Assembly: GCA_003023785.1 (NCBI GenBank)
Contig: PXRS01000001.1
Location: 1 to 32,686 of the forward strand
Direction: 5' to 3'
DNA length: 32,686 nt
From: Halobacteriales archaeon QS_5_68_33
GTDB lineage: Archaea; Halobacteriota; Halobacteria; Halobacteriales; Haloarculaceae
Part shown: positions 25,273 to 31,616 of the stretch, piece after piece
Layout: every line of letters starts with the position of its first letter
How positions within the stretch are numbered: position 1 is the first letter of the stretch
Translations under genes and position numbers: made by a program
The notes under the pieces: generated by a model
Told to the model about the DNA's origin: nothing
What the model saw: the letters and a program-made list of their open reading frames with translations, nothing else
The model's database searches: none

Positions 25273-25293
25273 ACCAGGGGTCTTAACCCTGGT
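25273..25293. promoter_or_regulatory. Short stem-loop containing a TATA-like box
   Basis: ACCAGGG, loop GTCTTAA, CCCTGGT. The minus strand reads TTAAGA in the loop, at the right distance from ATG 25255 for a leaderless promoter. The hairpin also lies shortly past the arginine decarboxylase stop codon and could instead be a terminator. Confidence 0.4.
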
Positions 25294-25334
25294 GAGTGAC
25301 GCTCGTCGCGCTCCCTTCCGGGCGTGCTCGCGAG

Positions 25335-25817
25335 TCACACCAGCGGCTCGCTCTTCCCGTAGGCGGCGACGACGACGGCCGTCGTGTGCGCGTCGTCGCT
25401 CGCCGGCGCGGACTCGACGACCACCTCCGGGTCGGCGGCGGGCGGCCACTCGCGCAGTCCCATCCCGTGGTCGAGGCCTGCGCGGATCTCCCCCCGGACC
25501 GCCTCGGGGTGGGTCCCGCTCTCCTCGTAGAAGAGACCGCGACCGGCGCCGTCGCGGGCCCAGCCCAGGCCGGCCCAGCCCGGGGCGCTCGCGCCGGGCG
25601 GGCGCGTCGCCCGCGCGAGAATGCAGTACAGCGCGTCACCGACCGCCCCGAGGGCGGGCGCGGTCCCGACCGTCTCGACGGTCGCGTCGGCGGGAACCAC
25701 CGACGAGACGGTCACGAGGTTGTAGTTCGCCAGGTTCGCGTCGGCGAGCGCCGCGTCGAACGAGGCCGTCGCCGTCGGCCCCCGCCCGGCGCCCCACGCG
25801 ACCCGGATCGGTTCCAT
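25335..25817 (-). CDS. pdaD: Pyruvoyl-dependent arginine decarboxylase
   Basis: 160 residues. The proenzyme cleaves itself at the Ser-Ser pair in NLVTVSSVVPA (Ser38/Ser39), which produces the pyruvoyl cofactor on the second Ser. Other family features: MEPIRVAWGAGRGPTATASFDAAL at the start and GRGLFYEESGTHPEAVRGEI in the middle. It makes agmatine from arginine. In archaea agmatine is needed for agmatidine in the tRNA-Ile2 anticodon and for polyamines. The start ATG 25817 has a TTAC box about 26-30 bases upstream. Length is normal for the family. Confidence 0.92.
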   Translation of the reverse strand: MEPIRVAWGAGRGPTATASFDAALADANLANYNLVTVSSVVPADATVETVGTAPALGAVGDALYCILARATRPPGASAPGWAGLGWARDGAGRGLFYEESGTHPEAVRGEIRAGLDHGMGLREWPPAADPEVVVESAPASDDAHTTAVVVAAYGKSEPLV

Positions 25818-25909
25818 ACCTCCCGCTCGGTGGCTCCGCGGGTAAGGAGTTTCGCTTCGCCTCGCCCCCGATACCCCCGTGTCACGACGCCGCCGACCCG
25901 CCCGCGACT

Positions 25910-25923
25910 GAGACGGTCGGTTG
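25910..25923. repeat. Solo arm of a palindromic element at a gene end
   Basis: GAGACGGTCGGTTG runs into TCA 25924-25926, the stop codon of the GGCT-like gene. The same GAGACGGTCGGTTGTC string is the end of E2 (3157-3172, complement). No second arm is found nearby. Confidence 0.55.
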
Positions 25924-26424
25924 TCAGTCTCGCTCGGAGGCGATCACGTCCTCGTCGACGACGACGCCGGGGTCCCCCTCGCCCTCGTCGCTCCGGAAGG
26001 TGCCGCGCCGACAGCGGACCCGGACGTCGGTGTCGACGAGGTAGGCCAGCACGCGCTCGCCGAAGGTGCCCTCGCCGGGCCACTCGGCGTCGGCGTCCAG
26101 TCGGTCGGGGTCGCCGACGTAGACCTCGACCGCATCGACCGGCGGCCCGCCTGCCTCCCCACCCTCCGCGTCGCTGCCGTACACCAGCGGCACCGAGATC
26201 CGGACGTAGAGACCGTTCCTGACGCCTTCGTAGCGGTCGAGGGCGGTCCCGTCGTCCGTGCTGAGGAGACGTCCCGCGACGGACCCGCCGGGGGCGAGCG
26301 TCGGGTACGCACCGTCGACGCGGTGGAGTCCCTCCAGGACCGCCGGCCCACGATACGTGCACTCGGCGAGGACGGACCCGGCCCGGTCGGGGTCGGTGAG
26401 CGTCCCGTAGACGAACGTCTCCAT
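25924..26424 (-). CDS. Gamma-glutamylcyclotransferase-fold (GGCT/AIG2-like) protein
   Basis: 166 residues. METFVYGTLTDP holds the YGTL substrate-binding loop and DRYEGV the expected catalytic Glu (about 66). The fold acts on gamma-glutamyl amines or peptides; the true substrate is unknown. An acidic insertion (GSDAEGGEAGG, about 83-93) lies between strands. The C-terminal third (VEVYVGDPDRLDADAEWPGEG, then RCRRGTF) is longer than the core fold. A TTTACA box inside element E10, 24-30 bases upstream, fits a leaderless promoter supplied by the element. Confidence 0.83.
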   Translation of the reverse strand: METFVYGTLTDPDRAGSVLAECTYRGPAVLEGLHRVDGAYPTLAPGGSVAGRLLSTDDGTALDRYEGVRNGLYVRISVPLVYGSDAEGGEAGGPPVDAVEVYVGDPDRLDADAEWPGEGTFGERVLAYLVDTDVRVRCRRGTFRSDEGEGDPGVVVDEDVIASERD

Positions 26425-26435
26425 GGACGCACTGA

Positions 26436-26513
26436 TACGGTCGGTTGTAAATCGTTTCCGGATTTCGTCGAACCGGTCGGCGAAATACCGGTGAATCGGT
26501 ACAGCCGACCGTA
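26436..26513. repeat. Palindromic element copy E10 (78 bp) in a divergent promoter
   Basis: Arms TACGGTCGGTTGT (26436-26448) and ACAGCCGACCGTA (26501-26513), 12 of 13 paired. Flanks TGA and TAA. Its left arm carries a TATA-like TTTACA for the minus-strand GGCT gene, and its right boundary forms TATAAATA for the plus-strand MATE gene. Confidence 0.85.
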
Positions 26514-26519
26514 TAAATA
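26512..26519 (+). promoter_or_regulatory. Strong TATA box at the edge of E10, for the MATE gene
   Basis: TATAAATA, made of the last bases of E10 and its right flank. It is the best TATA match in the window. Transcription would start near 26540, giving a leader of about 105 bases before the MATE ATG, unusually long for a haloarchaeon. Confidence 0.6.
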
Positions 26520-26559
26520 GCTCCTCCTCTTTTGTGTTGTGTCACCGACTGAACGGCCC

Positions 26560-26618
26560 GAACCTGCCCCGGATCGAAGACCGGGGCGGACGACCCGTTC
26601 GCCGCGACCGGCAGGTTC
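26560..26618 (+). promoter_or_regulatory. Structured 5' leader of the MATE gene (three-way-junction fold)
   Basis: Three stems can form in order: P1 GAACCTGCC (26560-26568) with GGCAGGTTC (26610-26618); P2 CCCCGG (26567-26572) with CCGGGG (26581-26586); P3 GGCGGAC (26585-26591) with GTTCGCC (26597-26603). P1 overlaps P2, and P2 overlaps P3, by two bases each, so the ends compete. It starts about 20 bases after the predicted transcription start and ends 27 bases before the ATG. A regulatory RNA is possible; high GC makes chance stems common. Confidence 0.4.
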
Positions 26619-26645
26619 AACAGTGGAACTGCCCGATCGGTGCGC

Positions 26646-28043
26646 ATGTCGACGGCGGCCGTCCGGCGTCGCGCGTTCGGGGTCTGGCGGCGGGTGCTGG
26701 ATCTGTCCTGGCCGGTGATGGTCCAGCACGTCTTCCGGACGCTCATGCGGACGACTGACGTGGTCGTCACCGGTCTCTTCTCGCCGGCGGCGGTCGCGGC
26801 GGTCGGCCTCGCGGACCTGTACGCCCGCTTTCCGCTCCGGATCGGCCTCGGCCTGGGCAGCGGGGCCATCGCGCTGTCCAGCCAGGACACCGGCAGCGAC
26901 GCCCTGGAGAACCGCGACGAGGCCGTCACCCACGCGGTACTGCTGGGCCTGCTCGCGGGGGTCCCGTTCGCCGCCTTCGGCGTCCTCTTCGGCCGGCAGG
27001 CCATCGCCCTGCTCGGCGCCCCCGAGAACGTCGCTCGCATGGGCGGGGCCTATCTCGCGGTCATCTTCCTGAGCGCCCCCGCCCGTCACGTCGCGCTGGT
27101 GGCCGCCCGGTCGCTGCAGGGTACCGGCGACACGCGCACCCCGATGTACGTCGACGTCACCTCCTCGCTCGTCAACATCGGCGGGTCGGTCGTCCTCGGG
27201 CTCGGCCTGCTCGGCGCCCCCCGCCTGGAGATCGTCGGCGTCGGCATCGCCACGGCCATCGGGAATACCGTCACTGCAGTGGTGCTCTCGCTGGCGATCT
27301 GGAGTTCCCACACGGAGGCCTCGTTCACCCGCCCCGAGAAACCCGTCGTGGCCGTCCAGTTGCTGCGGGTGAGCGCCCCCCGGATCGGCGAGGGGCTGGT
27401 CGCGACGCTCGCGGAGTTCCCGTTCAACGCGCTTCTCCTGACGTTCGGGACGGAGGTCAACGCGGCCTACCAGATCGGCCGCCGGATGTACCAGCAGGTC
27501 ACGTCGCCGCTCTCGCGGGCGTACACCACGGCCGCGAGCGTCGTCGTCGGCCAGTCGGTCGGCGAGGCCGACATCGAGGAGGCGCGCTTCCAGGCGTGGG
27601 CGACGACGGCGCTCGCCGTCGGCACCGTGGGGGCGCTCGGTGGCGTCCTCTTTGTCGGCGCGGACACGCTGGTCTCCCTCTTCACGAGCGACGCGCTGAC
27701 CGCCGGCTACGCGGCGGCGTTCTCGCGGGCCTACGCGCTCGCGGCGCCGCTGGTGGCCGCCCAGATCGTCCTCGCAGGGGCGCTCCAGGGCGGCAGCGAC
27801 ACCCGGACGCCCTTCTATGCCCGGACGAGCGCCCTGTTCGTCTTCCTCCTGGGATTCTCGTACCTGACGAGCGTCGTCCTCGGGTGGGGCGTCGTCGGCA
27901 TCTACGCCGGTATCGTCGTCCACTACCTCTGGATGCTCGTCGTCATCGCGCGGGGGTTCGTCTACGGCGGGTGGGCCGAGCGCGCCGCGACGATGATGGA
28001 CGAACGCGGGAGCCGCGAGGCCGACGTGGACGCGACCGATTAG
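26646..28043 (+). CDS. MATE family efflux transporter
   Basis: 465 residues from ATG 26646 (GTG two codons earlier is an alternative). About twelve membrane segments in two similar halves. The first half has DLSWPVMVQHVFRTLMRTTDVVVTG and ARSLQGTGDTRTPMYVDV; the second half repeats the pattern in ALQGGSDTRTPFYART, the matching loop of the second repeat. MATE proteins export cationic drugs or metabolites using Na+ or H+ gradients. The last 25 residues form an acidic cytoplasmic tail. The substrate is unknown. Its stop overlaps the convergent deacylase stop by a few bases. The long structured leader and E10-derived promoter suggest control of expression. Confidence 0.92.
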   Translation: MSTAAVRRRAFGVWRRVLDLSWPVMVQHVFRTLMRTTDVVVTGLFSPAAVAAVGLADLYARFPLRIGLGLGSGAIALSSQDTGSDALENRDEAVTHAVLLGLLAGVPFAAFGVLFGRQAIALLGAPENVARMGGAYLAVIFLSAPARHVALVAARSLQGTGDTRTPMYVDVTSSLVNIGGSVVLGLGLLGAPRLEIVGVGIATAIGNTVTAVVLSLAIWSSHTEASFTRPEKPVVAVQLLRVSAPRIGEGLVATLAEFPFNALLLTFGTEVNAAYQIGRRMYQQVTSPLSRAYTTAASVVVGQSVGEADIEEARFQAWATTALAVGTVGALGGVLFVGADTLVSLFTSDALTAGYAAAFSRAYALAAPLVAAQIVLAGALQGGSDTRTPFYARTSALFVFLLGFSYLTSVVLGWGVVGIYAGIVVHYLWMLVVIARGFVYGGWAERAATMMDERGSREADVDATD

Positions 28044-28996
28044 TAACTGTCCACGTCGGTCCCGACCGAGCAGACGTACTCGCCGGTGGCGACCTGCGGG
28101 AGGCGGCGGGCGCGCCAGAAGACGCCGCTGGAGTCGGCGGTGACCTCCTCCTTGACGGTACCGAACGTGTCGGTGACCTCGAACAGCAGGTCGCCGCGAG
28201 CGACGCGTTCGCCGAGGTTGGGGTGGACGGTCACGAGGCCGCCGGCGGGGGCGCCGTACTGTTCGAACCCCCCGGCGCGGGTCTGGGGGTTGCTGTCGAC
28301 GGACCCCTCCAGAAAGCCGTAGTACCGGAGGACGTTGAAGCTACCCTGGATGCCGGTGCGGACAGCCGACTCGTCCCAGCCGATGCTGCCCCCGAGTTCG
28401 GGGTCGATGGTCGGGACGCCCTCGTCGGGCGCGGCGCGGGCGAGTTGCCCGTCGGGGCCCTTCTGGTCCAGGACGTACCCGCAGTCGAAGACCTTCGCGA
28501 GTTCGAGGCAGGCGTCGTGGAGGCGGTGACGGGGGCCACACCGCACCCGTACCTCCTCTATCATCCGTGACGTGGAGCCCTGGTGGAGGTCGAGCACGAG
28601 GTCGGCGCGGGTGGCGGCCTCGAAGGTGGCGGCGGCGATGCGCTCGGCGGTGGTGCCCGAGGCGTCGCCCGGGTAGGCGCGGTTGGTCTTGGTGTCGTCA
28701 AGCGGGTTGCGGTGTTCGGCCACCTGAAAGGCGTGCCAGTTGACGACTCCGACGACCAGGACGGTCCCCGAGAGTTCCGCGGGGGTCAGCTGCGGGAGCA
28801 GGCGCTGGACCACGCCGACGCCGTTGAGTTCGTCGCCGTCGCTGGCCGCCTGGATGTAGAGCGTGTCGCCGTCCTCGGCGCCCTCGACGACCGCGACGGG
28901 GAGGCCCACCTCCGTTCCGTCCCGGGTCTCGCCGACCGGCAAACGGCCGGTATCGACCTCGCCCGGTCCCGCCTCGGCCGTTCCGAGCCTCGTCAT
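28040..28996 (-). CDS. Succinylglutamate desuccinylase / aspartoacylase-like protein (M14 fold)
   Basis: 318 residues from ATG 28996 (MTRLGTAEAGPGEVDTGRLP); a GTG three codons upstream is possible. Zinc-site layout of the AstE/AspA family: DGDELNG at 53-59, then VVNWHAF, TNRAYPGD, and VLDLHQGS with the later metal His at about 138. The first ligand, normally His in HGDE, is Asp53 here. The C-terminal 80 residues form the usual beta barrel (GGLVTVHPNLGERVARGDLLFEVTD), like a biotinyl-lipoyl fold. It would hydrolyse an amide of an acylated amino acid; the true substrate is unknown. Confidence 0.83.
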   Translation of the reverse strand: MTRLGTAEAGPGEVDTGRLPVGETRDGTEVGLPVAVVEGAEDGDTLYIQAASDGDELNGVGVVQRLLPQLTPAELSGTVLVVGVVNWHAFQVAEHRNPLDDTKTNRAYPGDASGTTAERIAAATFEAATRADLVLDLHQGSTSRMIEEVRVRCGPRHRLHDACLELAKVFDCGYVLDQKGPDGQLARAAPDEGVPTIDPELGGSIGWDESAVRTGIQGSFNVLRYYGFLEGSVDSNPQTRAGGFEQYGAPAGGLVTVHPNLGERVARGDLLFEVTDTFGTVKEEVTADSSGVFWRARRLPQVATGEYVCSVGTDVDSY

Positions 28997-29141
28997 TACC
29001 TCCACTGGAGTCCCGCCCCGTCTTTAGCGGTTCGATGTTTGCTCGGTCGGCCGCCGCGAAATGCGGAGTCGGGGTGGGGGCAGGACTCCGACGCGCGGGC
29101 CGGATCGACGTGATTTTGCCAGTGTGGTCCGAGGACCGGGT

Positions 29142-29435
29142 ATGAGCGAGGAACCACCGGAGGACGCGACCCTCGCGGTCGAGGTCGACCCCGAGGCCGA
29201 GGGGCCGGCCGCGTTCATGCAGGCGCTGCGGGTCCAGCGCAACGCCGCCGTCGGCCTCGCGGTCGGCCTCGCGTTCACGCTCGCCGTGTTCGTCTTCTTC
29301 GTCGTCATCCCCGGCACCACCCGGTCGCCGCTGTACTACGTCGGCCTCGCGGCCGTGCTCGCGCTGTCGGTCGCCGGCCTCGTCGCCTTCTGCCTGACGC
29401 TCGTCCGGGCGGTCCGCCTCTCGCGGCAACTGTGA
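29142..29435 (+). CDS. Small membrane protein with two transmembrane segments
   Basis: 97 residues from ATG 29142. A short acidic N-terminus is followed by FMQALRVQRNAAVGLAVGLAFTLAVFVFFVVIPGT (first segment), TRSPLYYVGLAAVLALSVAGLVAFCLTLV (second segment), and a basic end RAVRLSRQL. By the positive-inside rule both termini would lie in the cytoplasm. I believe similar proteins occur in other haloarchaea, but no function is known. Upstream of citrate synthase, same strand, 174-base gap. Confidence 0.72.
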   Translation: MSEEPPEDATLAVEVDPEAEGPAAFMQALRVQRNAAVGLAVGLAFTLAVFVFFVVIPGTTRSPLYYVGLAAVLALSVAGLVAFCLTLVRAVRLSRQL

Positions 29436-29609
29436 CCGGCGACCCGACGGTCCCCATCACTCGCGACCGACACCGTTCACGCGAACGCCCACGACCGGCG
29501 GATATTGCCGGCTCTACGGCCGGGAGAGTGGACAAGCGTCCAGGAAACGGGGTACATGGGTAGCGGTGAACGGTAACCCTTTTGCCCGGTCCAGGACTAC
29601 CGTGTGCGT

Positions 29610-30746
29610 ATGACTGACGAGCTACGGAAGGGACTCGAGGGTGTGCCGGTCGCCGAGTCGGAACTCAGCCGGATCGACGGCGACGCGGGCGAACTCGTCT
29701 ATCGCGGCTACACGATCGAGGACCTGGCCCGCGAGGCCCGGTTCGCGGAGGTCATCTACCTGCTCTGGCACGGCCACCTCCCCGACGCCGACGAGCTCGT
29801 GGCCTTCGAGGAGTCGATGGCCGCCGAGCGGACCGTCGACGACGACGTCATGGACACCGTCGCGCGCCTGGCCGCCGCCGACGAGAACCCGATGGCCGCC
29901 CTCCGGACCGCGGTGTCGATGCTCTCGGCGTACGACCCGGACGCCGACGCCCCCGCCTCCGACACCGAGGCCACCCTCCGAAAGGGCCGGCGGATCACCG
30001 CCAAGATCCCCACCATCCTGGCGGCGCTGGCCCGCCAGCGCGACGGCGCCGACCCCGTCCCCCCCCGCGAGGAGCTCGACCACGCCGCGAACTTCCTCTA
30101 CATGCTCAACGGCGAGGAACCCGACGAGGTGCTCGCCGAGACGTTCGACATGGCGCTCGTCCTCCACGCCGACCACGGGTTCAACGCCTCCACCTTCTCG
30201 ACCATCGTCACCGCCTCCACGATGTCGGACCTGCACTCGGCGGTCACCTCCGCCATCGGCACGCTCAAGGGCCCGCTGCACGGCGGCGCCAACCAGGACG
30301 TCATGGAGATGCTCCAGGAGGTCGACGCCAGCGGCAAGGACGCGGCCAGTTGGGTCGAAACCGCTCTCGACGAGGACCGCCGCATCCCCGGGTTCGGCCA
30401 CCGCGTCTACGACGTCAAGGACCCCCGCGCGAAGATCCTGGGCGAGCGCTCGAAGGAACTCGGGGAGGCCGCCGGTGACCTGCGCTGGTACGAGCACTCG
30501 ACGGCCATCGAGGAGTACATGGCCGAGGAGATCGGTCTCGCACCCAACGTCGATTTCTATTCCGCCTCGACGTATTACCAGATGGGCATTCCGGTCGACA
30601 TCTACACCCCCATCTTCGCGATGAGCCGCGCCAGCGGCTGGATCGCCCACGCCATCGAGTACACCGAAGACAACCGCCTCATCCGCCCCCGGGCGCGATA
30701 CACCGGCCCGGACACCCGCGAACTGCCCCCCGTCGACGAGCGGTAG
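29610..30746 (+). CDS. citZ: Citrate synthase
   Basis: 378 residues from ATG 29610; an in-frame GTG two codons earlier is possible. It condenses oxaloacetate and acetyl-CoA to citrate, first step of the TCA cycle. Catalytic residues are His in GPLHGGAN, His in GFGHRVYDVKDPRA and Asp in NVDFYSA; LHADHGFNAS supplies a binding His. The opening KGLEGVPVAESELSRIDGDAGELVYRGYTIEDLA is typical of the archaeal/Gram-positive type, which is about 370-380 residues. A CCCTTTTG box 28-34 bases upstream fits a leaderless start. Cytoplasmic. Confidence 0.97.
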   Translation: MTDELRKGLEGVPVAESELSRIDGDAGELVYRGYTIEDLAREARFAEVIYLLWHGHLPDADELVAFEESMAAERTVDDDVMDTVARLAAADENPMAALRTAVSMLSAYDPDADAPASDTEATLRKGRRITAKIPTILAALARQRDGADPVPPREELDHAANFLYMLNGEEPDEVLAETFDMALVLHADHGFNASTFSTIVTASTMSDLHSAVTSAIGTLKGPLHGGANQDVMEMLQEVDASGKDAASWVETALDEDRRIPGFGHRVYDVKDPRAKILGERSKELGEAAGDLRWYEHSTAIEEYMAEEIGLAPNVDFYSASTYYQMGIPVDIYTPIFAMSRASGWIAHAIEYTEDNRLIRPRARYTGPDTRELPPVDER

Positions 30747-30918
30747 CGAGAATCGGGGTTCTGCGTGGTTTTGTCGGCGTGATCCACGACGACAGTCCCG
30801 ACTATATCTCCTTTCGGACTGGTTGAGGTGGCGCGCGCCGTCGAGGGTGGCGAGGCGAGACCGGAGGGACCGCCTCGATGCGAGCGGGGAACGCAGTGAC
30901 CCGCGAGCGTTTCATCCC

Positions 30919-31507
30919 GAGATGGCGTCGCGCGAGGGATGACTGAGCGAGCGCAGCGAGCGAAGGAATCGGCTGGGGAGGTGTGTGGCGTCCGCGGGCG
31001 GGATTGAAAGGGGCGGCCAGTTCGAGGAAGCACGATGACGCAAGCACCGCAACGAGCGAAGCGAGTGAGGAGCGCAGCGAGTCGCGCGACTCGAACTGGC
31101 CGGGGCTTTCACGCGGTGTACTGCTGTGCGGATGGAGTGAGTGATGAGAGCAATCGACGAAAGCCCTCGGCCCGCTCGCTCGCGGGTCGCTCCGCTCCCC
31201 GCTCGCATCGAGGCGCTTCCTGCGGTCGCGCCTCGCACGCGGTCGCTGAACCGGATATCCTCCCTCGCTCCGCTCACGGGTCGCTCCGCTCCCCGTTCGC
31301 ATCGAGGCCTCTCTTCAGTCGGCCTCGCTCCGCTCGGTCGGACAGGGCCGGTTCAGGCGACTAAAGTGAACGCGAGCGCGCCTCGCCCTTTCAATCCACC
31401 AGGCCCCGCACCGCAACCGCAAGCCACACGCCTCCCCAACCGATTGCGGTGCTCGTCGTTCGCTTCGCTCACTCCTGCACTCCTCATCCCTCGCGCGACG
31501 CCGTCTC
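30919..31507. repeat. Large imperfect inverted repeat
   Basis: Paired blocks in order: GAGATGGCGTCGCGCGAGGG at 30919 with its partner ending at 31507; AATCGGCTGGGGAGGTGTG at 30967 with its partner at 31423-31445; GGATTGAAAGGGGC at 31001-31014 with 31385-31397. Spacing between blocks differs slightly between the arms. The two arms enclose about 370 bases that contain the hairpin motif. No flanking duplication was found. Confidence 0.75.
31006..31114. other. Hairpin with a motif shared with the 272-bp element
   Basis: GAAAG-GGGC-GGCCAGTTCGAG (31006-31026) pairs with CTCGAACTGGCC-GGGG-CTTTC (31090-31110), leaving a G-rich internal loop. The loop region and 3' side contain GACGCAAGCACCGCA (31037-31051), GAGGAGCGCAGCGAG, and GGGGCTTTCACGC (31102-31114). 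The same string order occurs at 2990-3065 inside the 272-bp element. It may be a structured RNA or simply a repeat core. Confidence 0.5.
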
Positions 31508-31616
31508 ATGGCCTCCGCGGGGCTCCGGCACGTTCGACGGCGCGCGCCACGACGAACGTACCCCCTCCGATACCGCGACCAACACCTACAGGGCCACTCA
31601 CCACCACACCGGATCC

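Larger units (their letters stand above)
30747..31616. other. 870-base gene-free block of nested inverted repeats
   Basis: No gene is convincing. Three repeat systems overlap. (1) Long arms 30919-31014 and 31385-31507, with blocks of 24 bp (one mismatch), 23 bp (two mismatches) and 13 bp. (2) A GATGCGAGCGGGGA-type unit at 30873-30910 with two inverted copies at about 31176-31217 and 31264-31310. (3) A hairpin at 31006-31110. Many GAGCGCAGCGAGC strings make long but meaningless open frames on both strands. Confidence 0.8.

Noticed and set aside
25944-27923. A 659-codon minus-strand frame over the MATE gene
   Set aside because: Antisense to a MATE transporter with both repeat halves intact; the translation is highly charged and has no membrane or domain features.
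31001-31014. GGATTGAAAGG, reminiscent of the 3' end of CRISPR repeats
   Set aside because: There is no array: the string occurs once in each arm of the large inverted repeat, without regular spacers or cas genes.
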